Notes under the pieces: model-generated
Seen by the model: the letters and a program-made list of their open reading frames with translations, nothing else
What the model was told of the DNA's origin: nothing
Databases searched by the model: none
Shown here: positions 7,623 to 15,344 of the stretch, in pieces
How the letters are laid out: every line of letters begins with the position of its first letter
How positions within the stretch are numbered: position 1 is the stretch's first letter
Program-made: the position numbers and the translations under genes
Assembly: GCA_020859985.1 (NCBI GenBank)
Contig: JAJBVD010000041.1
Span: 1 to 35,286 of the forward strand
DNA: 35,286 nt
DNA from: Clostridiales bacterium
Lineage (GTDB): Bacteria > Bacillota > Clostridia > Lachnospirales > Lachnospiraceae
Reading direction: 5' to 3'

Positions 7623-9632
7623 TTACAACACTGCCCCAAGCAACTGCTTCGTATATTCGTTCAGCGGATGACGCAGGAGTTCCCCGGTCTCCTGATATTC
7701 TACACAAACTCCATCCTTCATCACCAGAACATGGCTGCAGACAGTGCTCACAAGGGCAAGATCATGGGAAACAAACACGACCGCCATTCCTCTCTCTTTG
7801 ACAAGCCGAACCAGAAGTTCGATGATGCGCGCCTGCACAGAAACGTCCAGTGCGCTGGTTATCTCATCGCAAAGCAGCACCTTCGGATGAACGGCAATCG
7901 CCCTTGAAATCGCGGCTCTCTGGCACTGGCCCCCGCTTAATTCGGAAGGGTAACGGTCTTTTAAATCTACCGACAATCCGGTCTGTGCAAGGAGCATCTC
8001 CAGAGTTTCCTTCTCTACGTTCCCTAAAATTCTTTCTGAGGTCTCATCCACAGTTTTTTTTATCCTGCAGCGTCTCATTTTCTCCCGGCAGAGATTCTTC
8101 TGATTTTCCAGAATTGATTTCCCAATACGGATCCGCGGATCAAAAGAAGCTATCGGCTCCTGAAAGATCATCTGCATCCTGCGGTAATCTTCTTTTGTAC
8201 GCTTTGCGGCAAGAGGTCCCCCGCCAAACAGAATCTCTCCTCCATCCGGTTTTTCCAGACCGGCAATCTGCCGAAGCAGCGTACTTTTCCCGCTTCCGCT
8301 CTCACCGACGATTCCCAGAAATTCTCCTTCACGAACCGCAAAGCTGATATCCCGGACCGCGTGAATATCTCGGCGGCCCTGATGGTAAATTTTCCCGAGG
8401 TGCCGTACCTCAAGAATGGGGGATGTATAGGAACCCTCATTCTTTTCTTTATTCTCACAACCTCGTTCCTCTGATTTGCTGCCGGAAAACCTACTGTGAG
8501 ATTTCGTTGCATTCTGTACGACGGCCTGCAAATCAAAGGATTCTGCTGACGAATACAGCCCCGTATTCCGCACAGTCTGTCTATTCTCCAAAATCCGGGG
8601 CGGCACAGCTCGCATTTCCTCCGAAATCCGCGGCGGCACAGTCCGCATATTCTCCGGAATCCGCGGCACCGCCGCCAGCAATTCTTTTGTATAAACATCT
8701 TCCGGCGAGTGCAGGACCTCCTTAACGCTCCGGCATTCCACAAAGCGGCCTTCACGCATCACAGCAATCCGGTCCGCCATTTTCGCGGCCACTCCCAGAT
8801 TGTGCGTGACCAGCAGAATTGCGGTTCCATAGAGTTCTCTGGCACGCAGCAGTTCATCAAGCACCTGCTCCTGCAGCGTGACATCCAGCGCACTGGTCGG
8901 CTCGTCTGCCAGGATCAGGCGCGGGCGAAGCAGCATGGTAAGCGCGATCGCAATCCGCTGGTTCATCCCACCGCTCATCTCATAAGGGCAGCTGTCCAGT
9001 ATCCGCTCGCCATCCGCCAGACCCAGCGAATCAAGCATTTGCAGGACTTCCTGCCAGCTTTCCTCGTCCCGGAACAGACCGTTGCTTTTCAGAGTTTCCC
9101 GAAATTGTTTGCGGTATGTGCGGATGGGATTGAACGAGGCGCCCGAATTCTGAAAAATCATGCCGGTTCTTCCTGTATTTCCGTTTCCGGCTTCTTTGCC
9201 GCTTTTATTCCTGTCATTCCTTTTATTTCTGGTGTTCCCTACCCGGCGCTGCCCATTGCCTCCTCGTCTGGCAGCATTTCCGATCTTTTCATCATCCACG
9301 ACCTGCTTACCGATACCTCCCTCATCGGTTACCTGCTTACTGATAATTTTCTCATCTGTAAGCATCTCAGAGAATAATTTCCCGCCACAGATTTTCACGC
9401 CAAACTCTTCCGGATTCATGATTGCTTTCAGCAGCGTGCTTTTTCCGCTCCCGCTCTCGCCTACGACGCAGAGGATTTCTCCGGGCGCAATCGAAAAAGA
9501 GACGTCCGAGACGACCGGTGCCGCGCTGCCATAGCCAAGGCTTAAATGTTCTGCCGCGATCAAATATTTCCGGACTTCATCGTTCTCATTTACTGTCCCG
9601 TCCATCCTTTGTATCGTCATCTTCCGTCTCAC
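7623..9632 (-). CDS. Fused double ATP-binding subunit of an oligopeptide/nickel-type ABC importer
   Basis: Two ABC ATPase domains in one 669-residue chain energise the importer encoded upstream, equivalent to DppD + DppF or NikD + NikE. Domain 1: Walker A GESGSGKS at 58-65, signature SGGMN at 220-224, Walker B LILADEP at 239-245. Domain 2: Walker A near 438-446, signature SGGQC near 565, Walker B LLLCDE-type followed by ITSALDV. The Walker A to Q-loop distance in domain 1 is about 97 residues, roughly 50 more than usual, because of a charged, Asn/Gly-rich insertion at about 90-155. The inter-domain linker contains three 11-residue repeats. The start is GTG at 9632, overlapping the permease TGA as GTGA; an ATG at 9620 is a possible alternative. 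It is last gene of the operon. Confidence 0.9.
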   Translation of the reverse strand: MRRKMTIQRMDGTVNENDEVRKYLIAAEHLSLGYGSAAPVVSDVSFSIAPGEILCVVGESGSGKSTLLKAIMNPEEFGVKICGGKLFSEMLTDEKIISKQVTDEGGIGKQVVDDEKIGNAARRGGNGQRRVGNTRNKRNDRNKSGKEAGNGNTGRTGMIFQNSGASFNPIRTYRKQFRETLKSNGLFRDEESWQEVLQMLDSLGLADGERILDSCPYEMSGGMNQRIAIALTMLLRPRLILADEPTSALDVTLQEQVLDELLRARELYGTAILLVTHNLGVAAKMADRIAVMREGRFVECRSVKEVLHSPEDVYTKELLAAVPRIPENMRTVPPRISEEMRAVPPRILENRQTVRNTGLYSSAESFDLQAVVQNATKSHSRFSGSKSEERGCENKEKNEGSYTSPILEVRHLGKIYHQGRRDIHAVRDISFAVREGEFLGIVGESGSGKSTLLRQIAGLEKPDGGEILFGGGPLAAKRTKEDYRRMQMIFQEPIASFDPRIRIGKSILENQKNLCREKMRRCRIKKTVDETSERILGNVEKETLEMLLAQTGLSVDLKDRYPSELSGGQCQRAAISRAIAVHPKVLLCDEITSALDVSVQARIIELLVRLVKERGMAVVFVSHDLALVSTVCSHVLVMKDGVCVEYQETGELLRHPLNEYTKQLLGAVL
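8590..8675. repeat. 33-bp tandem repeat in the ATPase linker
   Basis: Two full 33-bp units (8590-8622, 8623-8655) and a partial third encode the 11-residue motif VPPRI-x-E-x-x-R-x in the linker between the two ATPase domains. Units differ at several bases, so the array is not recent. Confidence 0.7.
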
Positions 9633-10453
9633 CGCCTTTCAGCCTTCACATCCATTAAATCCTGCACGGAATCACCCAGATAGTTAAAGATCATCACCGT
9701 CAGCACCATGGCTGCGCCGGGCGCAAGCACCGCCCACGGTGCCAGCTGCATATATCCGCGCGCTTCATTGATCATGCTGCCCCACTCCGCGTTCGGCAGC
9801 TGTACGCCAAGCCCTAGAAACGACAGTCCGGCAAAGCCCATCATGGTGACGCCGATCTGGGTCGTTGCGTTTACGAGCAGGGGCGGCAGGATATTTGGCA
9901 GAAGATGCCGGAAAAGAATTTTCGTATCACTGCATCCGCCCAGCCTGGCCGCCAGGATATACGGTTCTTTTTTTATGGCAAGCACCTGGCTGCGCGCCAG
10001 CCGGGCGTAGAGCGTCCAGCCGGTGATGCCGAGCGCCGCCATGGCGTTTCCCATGCCGCCGCCCAGAATACCGGCGACCGCGATCGCGAGCACCATCTGC
10101 GGAAAAGCCAGCATCGTATCCGCCAGCCGCATCACGATAGTATCCAATATTCCGCCGTAAAATCCGCAGAGCATCCCCAGCACCGTTCCGATCAGAAATG
10201 TAATCGCCACCAGAAGCAGCGCGGAAAAAACCGACGTCCGTGCCCCCATCAGCACTCTGGAACACACACAACGTCCCAGGCTGTCCGTGCCAAACGGAAA
10301 CTGCCGACATGGAGCGGCTTTCATATACAGCGCGTTCGTCGCGTTCGGGTCGTTCGGGCACAGCCATGGAGCCAAAATGCTGACCACGACCAGAAGAAGC
10401 GCCAGCACGGCAAAGAAAATCGTCCGCTTTTTTGCTTTCTTTTTCGATGTCAT
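9629..10453 (-). CDS. ABC importer permease (DppC/NikC type)
   Basis: A membrane permease of the DppC/OppC/NikC family, 274 residues. One N-terminal membrane segment (about 10-30) precedes the periplasmic stretch PNDPNATNALYMKAAPCRQF and the motif FGTDSLGRCVCSRVLMGART, diagnostic for the second permease of these systems; further membrane segments follow. The cytoplasmic coupling loop is around EPYILAARLGGCSDTKILFR. I chose ATG at 10453 because GGAGG sits 8 nt upstream. Longer versions run back into the first permease. The gap to that gene is 16 nt, and the stop overlaps the ATPase start. Confidence 0.93.
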   Translation of the reverse strand: MTSKKKAKKRTIFFAVLALLLVVVSILAPWLCPNDPNATNALYMKAAPCRQFPFGTDSLGRCVCSRVLMGARTSVFSALLLVAITFLIGTVLGMLCGFYGGILDTIVMRLADTMLAFPQMVLAIAVAGILGGGMGNAMAALGITGWTLYARLARSQVLAIKKEPYILAARLGGCSDTKILFRHLLPNILPPLLVNATTQIGVTMMGFAGLSFLGLGVQLPNAEWGSMINEARGYMQLAPWAVLAPGAAMVLTVMIFNYLGDSVQDLMDVKAERR

Positions 10454-10469
10454 GCGCCGTGCCTCCTCT

Positions 10470-11402
10470 CTATCTCGCATCCCGCGTCCGCGGATCAAAC
10501 ACCCGGTAGCAGATATCAATCGCAAGATTGATGCCGACATACAGCACAGCCATCAGGATCACAAAGCCCTGTATCACCGGGTAATCGCGGGCCGTGATGG
10601 AATCCATGACCAGCTTCCCCAGTCCCGGCCACATGAAAATCGTCTCAATGACTACGCTTCCGCCCATCAGCGTCCCCACCGACAAGCCGACGATGGTAAG
10701 GATCGGCATCATGGAATTGTGCAGGACATTGCAGAACAGAATCAGATGCTCTTTCACGCCGCGCACCCGCGCGCCGGTCACGTATTCTTGAGACAGCTGC
10801 TCCAGAAATTCCGCACGGAACTGCCGGATAAAGCGGCTGATCAGCGGAATCGCCAAGGCAAGCGTCGGCAGGAAAAGCCCCTGAACAGTCCCTTTTGCGA
10901 TGACCGGAAACCATTTCAGACGGATACAGAAGAAATAAATCAGAAGCACCGACAGAAGGAAGCTCGGCACAGAATTTCCAATAAAACTCAGGAAGCGGAT
11001 CAGATAATCAGAAAAGCGATTCTTTCGCACCGCAGTATAGAGCGCCAGCGGAACCGAAACAATAAGGGCAAGGAAAAGACTCGCAAGGGAAAGGAGGAGT
11101 GTATTACCCATCCCGTCCGCAAGCTTTTCGGCTACCGGCCGCTCGTCCTTGTAGGAAGTCCCGAGATCGCCGTGCAGTGCGCTCACCAGCCAGTCGGCGT
11201 ACTGAACAAGAAAGGGGCGGTTAAGCCCCATTTCTTCCCGTACCTGCTCCACAATCTCATCGCTGACCGCAACGCCCTGCGCCTTCAGCTTTTTCTCCGC
11301 CGGGTCGCCTGGCGAGAGATACAGCAGAAGAAAGGTCAGGAATGTCAGCCCCAGCAGGACCGGTATCATTTGCAATAAACGTTTTCCGATGTATTTTGCC
11401 AT
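10470..11402 (-). CDS. ABC importer permease (DppB/NikB type)
   Basis: The first permease, 310 residues, with the family N-terminus YIGKRLLQMIPVLLGLTFLT, the periplasmic LSPGDPAEKKLKAQG region, the GDLGTSYKDERPV motif, and the coupling loop EYVTGARVRGVKEHLILFCN. It pairs with the DppC/NikC-type subunit to form the channel. The start is ATG at 11402. The 70-nt spacer from the binding-protein gene contains nested short stems (11438-11442 with 11462-11466, and 11446-11450 with 11454-11458) that may trim readthrough, giving more binding protein than permease; this role is inferred. Confidence 0.93.
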   Translation of the reverse strand: MAKYIGKRLLQMIPVLLGLTFLTFLLLYLSPGDPAEKKLKAQGVAVSDEIVEQVREEMGLNRPFLVQYADWLVSALHGDLGTSYKDERPVAEKLADGMGNTLLLSLASLFLALIVSVPLALYTAVRKNRFSDYLIRFLSFIGNSVPSFLLSVLLIYFFCIRLKWFPVIAKGTVQGLFLPTLALAIPLISRFIRQFRAEFLEQLSQEYVTGARVRGVKEHLILFCNVLHNSMMPILTIVGLSVGTLMGGSVVIETIFMWPGLGKLVMDSITARDYPVIQGFVILMAVLYVGINLAIDICYRVFDPRTRDAR

Positions 11403-11472
11403 CGTTCTTGTCGTTTCCCTTTCACTTTACTTCCCCCGAACCATCAAGCCTCTGGCTTTTTCGGTTCCCTAC

Positions 11473-13002
11473 TCACTCCGCCGCAATATCCGTATCCGCA
11501 TCAACCGCGTAAAAATCAAATGGGCTCGTCTCCGCGAATCCGCTCACGCCGCTTCGCATCACAGTCGTCTTGTTGAATAGCCCGACATAGCCAAAAGCGT
11601 TGTCATCAATGGCAATCTGGACGATCTCATTCGCCAGCTCCGCACGTCGGTCCGTGTCCGTCTCATACTGAAGCTCGTTGATCAGGCTCTCGCACTCCTC
11701 GCTTGCAAATCCGCCGCAGTTTAAGACCGCACCGTCGCGCAGGGTAGAATCAATAAAATAATACGGGTCGCCTGCTTTGTCCGAGATCATGCAGTACAGC
11801 GCGATGTCAAAGTCGCCGGTGGAGATATAGGTCGCGTCCGGGTCTTCTTCCACGTAAAGCTCCACATTCACGCCGATGTTTTTCAGCTGCTCCTGCATCA
11901 GAAGCGCCAGCGTATCCAGACTGCGGGAGGCGTAATAATACAGGCTCAGCGTCAGCGTCTCGCCGTCTTTTTCATAGAACCCGTCTCCGTTCAGAGTATA
12001 GCCGTCCGCTTCCAGAAGCGCTTTCGCCGCATCCGTATCTACAGCCGGTACAGTCACCTGCCCGTATGCGGTCGAGGAGGAAAATGGTCCGTCCGTTGCG
12101 CTGACCGTTCCGCTTAAGTAAGAGGCAATCGCTTCCGCGTCTACCGTCAGGTTGATGGCTTCCCGCACACTGTCGTCCAGTGTGTTTTCATTTAAGATAT
12201 AAAACTGCAGGCGTGTCGCCGGGATTACCGTCAGCTGATACGTATCCGGATCTATCGAATAAATCTCCACAGCCGCCGCGGTCACGCTTGTATAGCAGTC
12301 CACCTCACCGGACTGCATCGCCGCCAGCTTCGTGTCACCATCCTGCATATAGTAGAACACCGCGCCGTCCAGCTGCACCTCGCCGCCCCAGTAATTCTCA
12401 TTTTTCGCCACGGTCACCGTACCTTCCGGCTCAAATGTATCGACCACGAACGGACCTGTGGCGATCGGCGCATTGTCAAAATCCTCTGTATTGTCCAGAT
12501 CCAGAATCCCCAGTTCCGGGCTCGCGAGATCATTCTGCATGGTCGGGTAGACCGACGGTGTGGTGATGGTCAGCGTCTGCTCATCCACCGCTTCCATCTC
12601 ATACTCCGCAAGGTAAGCAAAGCGGGCATTCACCTCAGCCGCGCGCTGCAGGTTGCGCACTACCATGTCCGCCGTCACCGGTTCTCCATTGGAAAATGCC
12701 GCTCCATCCGCCAGCGTGATCGTCCAGGTCAGACCATCGTCACTTACCGAGCCTTCCGAAGCCAGCCACGGCTCCACCGACGAGTCGTCGCCCATCTTAA
12801 AAAGTGTTTCCGTCACTCCATAGAGGGACGTCATCCATCCGTAGTATTCCTTGTGTACATCCAGACTCGCGTAGGAAAAATCCTCCGCCACATACAGAAT
12901 TTTCTCTTCAGCCGCCTCTGCGGATGCGCTAAGACTGCCGGCGCCAAAGACAAACGAACATGTCATCATCACAGCAAGCATTGCGGACCATATCTTTTTC
13001 AT
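11473..13002 (-). CDS. ABC importer solute-binding protein (SBP family 5)
   Basis: The extracellular substrate receptor of the importer, 509 residues. SBP_bac_5 features are seen throughout: VTETLFKMGDDSSVEPWLAS, the WTITLADGAAFSNGEPVTAD segment, and GPFVVDTFEPEGTVTVAKNE followed by NYWGG. The signal peptide is MKKIWSAMLAVMMTCSFVFG followed by an AxA-type site, ASAEA. The Cys at residue 15 follows MMT, not a lipobox, so the protein does not look like the usual Gram-positive lipoprotein. I chose ATG at 13002, preceded by a run of eight Gs as the only ribosome-binding-like sequence; the upstream ATG at 13035 has no Shine-Dalgarno. The substrate is uncertain: short peptide, nickel or a metallophore complex. 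Confidence 0.88.
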   Translation of the reverse strand: MKKIWSAMLAVMMTCSFVFGAGSLSASAEAAEEKILYVAEDFSYASLDVHKEYYGWMTSLYGVTETLFKMGDDSSVEPWLASEGSVSDDGLTWTITLADGAAFSNGEPVTADMVVRNLQRAAEVNARFAYLAEYEMEAVDEQTLTITTPSVYPTMQNDLASPELGILDLDNTEDFDNAPIATGPFVVDTFEPEGTVTVAKNENYWGGEVQLDGAVFYYMQDGDTKLAAMQSGEVDCYTSVTAAAVEIYSIDPDTYQLTVIPATRLQFYILNENTLDDSVREAINLTVDAEAIASYLSGTVSATDGPFSSSTAYGQVTVPAVDTDAAKALLEADGYTLNGDGFYEKDGETLTLSLYYYASRSLDTLALLMQEQLKNIGVNVELYVEEDPDATYISTGDFDIALYCMISDKAGDPYYFIDSTLRDGAVLNCGGFASEECESLINELQYETDTDRRAELANEIVQIAIDDNAFGYVGLFNKTTVMRSGVSGFAETSPFDFYAVDADTDIAAE

Positions 13003-13072
13003 CAAAGCGTTCCCCCCCCGGTTGTATATTTTCATATTTGCTCTGGTAATGCGGCTTCACAGCCGCGATTTC

Positions 13073-13855
13073 TCACTTCACGCCCCGCAGCATAAACATC
13101 GGGCGGGAGGCAAAATTCACCTTCTCCTCCTCATCCCAGACCCTGTCTCCGATCCGCTCGTCCGTATAGATCAGCCTGAATCCGGCGCGGCGCATCAGCT
13201 CAATATCTGTCTGCGGTCTCTTGCAGCGGCTTAAGATCAGATTGCGGGAAATGGCTTCCATCTTGTCGCTCTCCGAATACTCCTCATAGTCTTTGATCTG
13301 TGCGTCCTTTACCCGTTTCCGGTCCTCCTCAAAGGACTGTGCCTTTTCGTCGTCAAAAAGATAGCTGTACCAGCCCGCGTCAAAATTCAGCAGAACACCG
13401 CCCTTTTTCAGCACACGGTGCCACTCCCTGTAGGCATTTGCCGGATGCTCCAGATTCCAGGTCAGGTTTCTGGTGACGATCGCGTCAAAACCCGCATTGT
13501 CGAAATTCAGATTCTGCGCATCCATCTGCAAAAAGGTAATTTTTTCCGCCAAAGCGCCTGCGTTCTTTTTCGCTTCCTCCAGCATATTCGGGGTATAGTC
13601 CACAGCCGTCACCTGATACCCCCGTTTCGCCAGACCGATGGCAAAAAAACCCGGGCCTGTCCCGATATCCAGCACCTTTTTCCCCGGAATTCCTTTTAAA
13701 TACTGCTCCAGGACGTCCATCCACGCCCGTTCATTGTCATGCTCCATCTCAAAGCGCACATTTTCCGAATAACTCTCGGCACGCTTATTCCAGTACTCCT
13801 CAATCTCCTGCAGCATGCTTATGTTTTCATTTTCATTGAGTAGTGTTGCTCCCAT
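13073..13855 (-). CDS. Class I SAM-dependent methyltransferase, first gene of the importer operon
   Basis: A Rossmann-fold methyltransferase, 260 residues. Motif I, VLDIGTGPGFFAIGLAKRG, is near residues 61-79, VTAVDYTPNML follows, and the post-motif region DAIVTRNLTWNLEHP is intact. The start is ATG at 13855 with GGAG about 10 nt upstream. It is first in the operon, before the binding protein, with a 70-nt gap. Methyltransferases beside Ni/peptide ABC importers are widespread in Firmicutes and are suspected of acting on a metal-chelating or signalling small molecule. Its substrate cannot be read from the sequence. Confidence 0.88.
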   Translation of the reverse strand: MGATLLNENENISMLQEIEEYWNKRAESYSENVRFEMEHDNERAWMDVLEQYLKGIPGKKVLDIGTGPGFFAIGLAKRGYQVTAVDYTPNMLEEAKKNAGALAEKITFLQMDAQNLNFDNAGFDAIVTRNLTWNLEHPANAYREWHRVLKKGGVLLNFDAGWYSYLFDDEKAQSFEEDRKRVKDAQIKDYEEYSESDKMEAISRNLILSRCKRPQTDIELMRRAGFRLIYTDERIGDRVWDEEEKVNFASRPMFMLRGVK

Positions 13856-13906
13856 AGGATCTTTCTCCGTTTTCTCTACTTTGTTTATTTTTTATCAAGC
13901 AAAAGG

Positions 13907-13935
13907 AGTATAAACGGAATCTTTAGGCCGCGCAA
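13907..13935 (-). promoter_or_regulatory. Promoter of the methyltransferase-ABC importer operon
   Basis: Minus strand: TTGCGC (13930-13935), 17 bp, TATACT (13907-13912), start near 13900, leader about 45 nt. A small GC hairpin (CCCC-GT-GGGG) abuts the -35 in otherwise AT-rich DNA and could be an operator. The gene-free stretch 13856-14255 otherwise holds the Rpn promoter and leader. I looked for a known metal or SAM riboswitch here and saw none. Confidence 0.6.
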
Positions 13936-14068
13936 GCCCCGTGGGGGGATAATTTAACATTTTTCATCATCATTATTTAAATAGCCTTTTTAATTGCTTT
14001 TTAACTAACCATCCATCATTTGCGCTCGAATCCATCCAGCATTTGTGTGGTTTTAATCTATTAATTCC

Positions 14069-14097
14069 TTGACTCTTTCGATTTATAATGTTATTCT
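14069..14097 (+). promoter_or_regulatory. Promoter and structured leader of the Rpn gene
   Basis: TTGACT (14069-14074), 17 bp, TATTCT (14092-14097). The leader of about 150 nt has two inverted repeats: CTGCAGTC/GACTGCAG (14119-14126, 14148-14155) and CGGATAGG/CCCATCCG with one mismatch (14187-14194, 14200-14207). The second is followed by a T-rich stretch and could act as an attenuator. Confidence 0.45.
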
Positions 14098-14255
14098 TAT
14101 TGTTGAATATCGTCACTTCTGCAGTCAAAGACATTGTGAATCATCAAGACTGCAGTCCGTCACCACGGAGCCATTCAAAAGAGAAACGGATAGGAAAATC
14201 CCATCCGAAGGGTTTTCAATTTTCATTATTAGTAGTAAAATTAAGGAGAAAATGA

Positions 14256-15131
14256 ATGGCAGAAAAAGATGTAACCGAAAAGTTGCTGGAAGATTATCCC
14301 GATGTCTTTGCAGATATCATCAATGTTCTTATATATAACGGTGAGAACAGAGTGGATGCAGCCGACCTTGAAGTGACCGGCGCAGTCAGCCAGTATAAGG
14401 CAGCCAATGTCATCCACAGTCAGGAACGTGATGTCGCAAAGTATTGGAAAAAGGAACAGGTCCGCATCGGTCTTCTGGGATTGGAAAATCAATCCTCACG
14501 CGATCCGGACATCGCACTGCGGGTCATCAGCTATGACGGCGCCGCATACCGGGATGAGCTGAATCAGGGCGAAGAACGGTACCCCGTGGTGACCCTCGTC
14601 CTGTACTTTGGCACAGACCAGCGGTGGGGTCAAAAATCCCGCAGTCTCTGCAGCGTGGTCGGTTCACCGGATGAAAAGCTCGCCCGGTTCATCCACGACT
14701 ACAAGGCTAACGTGTTCGAAATCGCCTGGCTGGACGATGAGACTGTCGCTAAGTTTAAAAGCGACTTCCGTATCGTAGCAGATTATTTTGTACAAATGAG
14801 AAAGCATCATGACTATGTTCCGTCCACGGAAGTCATGAATCATGTAGAAGAGGTACTAAATCTCATGGCTGCTGTGTCCGGCGACCACAGATTCGAAATC
14901 GCGCAGAATGAAACTGCAGAAAGGAAGGTATCGAAAATGGAGGACTGGTTAACGAGAAGACTGAATAAAGCTGCTGACGAAGCTACTGCTGAAATGTTAG
15001 TAAACACTGTTGATGCCCTGATTAAAAAACAGGGACTTTCTATTGAAGATGCCTGTGACACTTTGGACTACACAGTAGAGAAATATCTGACAGCAAAAAA
15101 GCTTCTGAGCGATGCAGCCGTAACCGTTTGA
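14256..15131 (+). CDS. Rpn family recombination-promoting nuclease/putative transposase
   Basis: A PD-(D/E)XK nuclease of the Rpn (transposase_31) family, 291 residues. The N-terminal KLLEDYPDVFADIINVLIYN, the central IGLLGLENQSSRDPDIALRV and YPVVTLVLYFG stretches are the characteristic blocks; Glu in GLENQS belongs to the active site by family comparison. The C-terminus is helical and holds the variable tail. The start is ATG at 14256 with AAGGAG 7 nt upstream; an ATG at 14252 is out of frame and too close. It has its own promoter and terminator and is opposite in strand to its neighbours, suggesting an acquired gene. Family members promote RecA-independent recombination; activity here is not shown. 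Confidence 0.9.
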   Translation: MAEKDVTEKLLEDYPDVFADIINVLIYNGENRVDAADLEVTGAVSQYKAANVIHSQERDVAKYWKKEQVRIGLLGLENQSSRDPDIALRVISYDGAAYRDELNQGEERYPVVTLVLYFGTDQRWGQKSRSLCSVVGSPDEKLARFIHDYKANVFEIAWLDDETVAKFKSDFRIVADYFVQMRKHHDYVPSTEVMNHVEEVLNLMAAVSGDHRFEIAQNETAERKVSKMEDWLTRRLNKAADEATAEMLVNTVDALIKKQGLSIEDACDTLDYTVEKYLTAKKLLSDAAVTV

Positions 15132-15159
15132 TCAAGAAACTCTTAACCGCACCTTACAA

Positions 15160-15198
15160 AACGCACGGAGTTTCCCCCGTGCGTTCTATTATTTTGTC
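15160..15198 (+). terminator. Intrinsic terminator of the Rpn gene
   Basis: A perfect 9-bp stem, AACGCACGG/CCGTGCGTT (15160-15168, 15177-15185), is followed by CTATTATTTTGTCTTT. Confidence 0.7.
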
Positions 15199-15199
15199 T

Positions 15200-15307
15200 T
15201 TAAACATCCACATATGGGAACTCCCGGAAATACTCCACCATCAGCTGCGCCAGATCGGACTGGATCTCTCCCAGCTTCGGGCATTCCCTGTAGGTCGGAT
15301 ATATTGA
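15200..15307 (-). pseudogene. Orphan C-terminal gene fragment
   Basis: A minus-strand reading frame gives about 35 coding-like residues (YPTYRECPKLGEIQSDLAQL, then MVEYFREFPYVDV) ending in TAA at 15200-15202. It is closed upstream by an in-frame TGA at 15308-15310 and has no start or ribosome-binding site. It lies between the Rpn gene and the phosphotransferase, next to an imperfect inverted repeat (GATCAG...CTGATC, about 15305-15341). I do not recognise the parent family. It looks like the tail of a gene lost during insertion of the Rpn unit. Confidence 0.4.
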
Positions 15308-15344
15308 TCAGGGAGGATAATCAAATCCCCCCCTGTCTGATCGT

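Noticed and set aside
8168-8755. Minus-strand ORF of 195 codons overlapping the ABC ATPase
   Set aside because: Alternative frame of the real ATPase gene; Arg/Cys-rich shadow without a ribosome-binding site.
11438-11466. Full terminator between the binding-protein and permease genes
   Set aside because: Stems are short and lack a T-run on the transcribed strand; kept only as a possible partial attenuator.
13856-14068. Metal or SAM riboswitch before the methyltransferase operon
   Set aside because: The predicted transcript start near 13900 leaves only about 45 nt of leader, too short, and no known consensus was seen.
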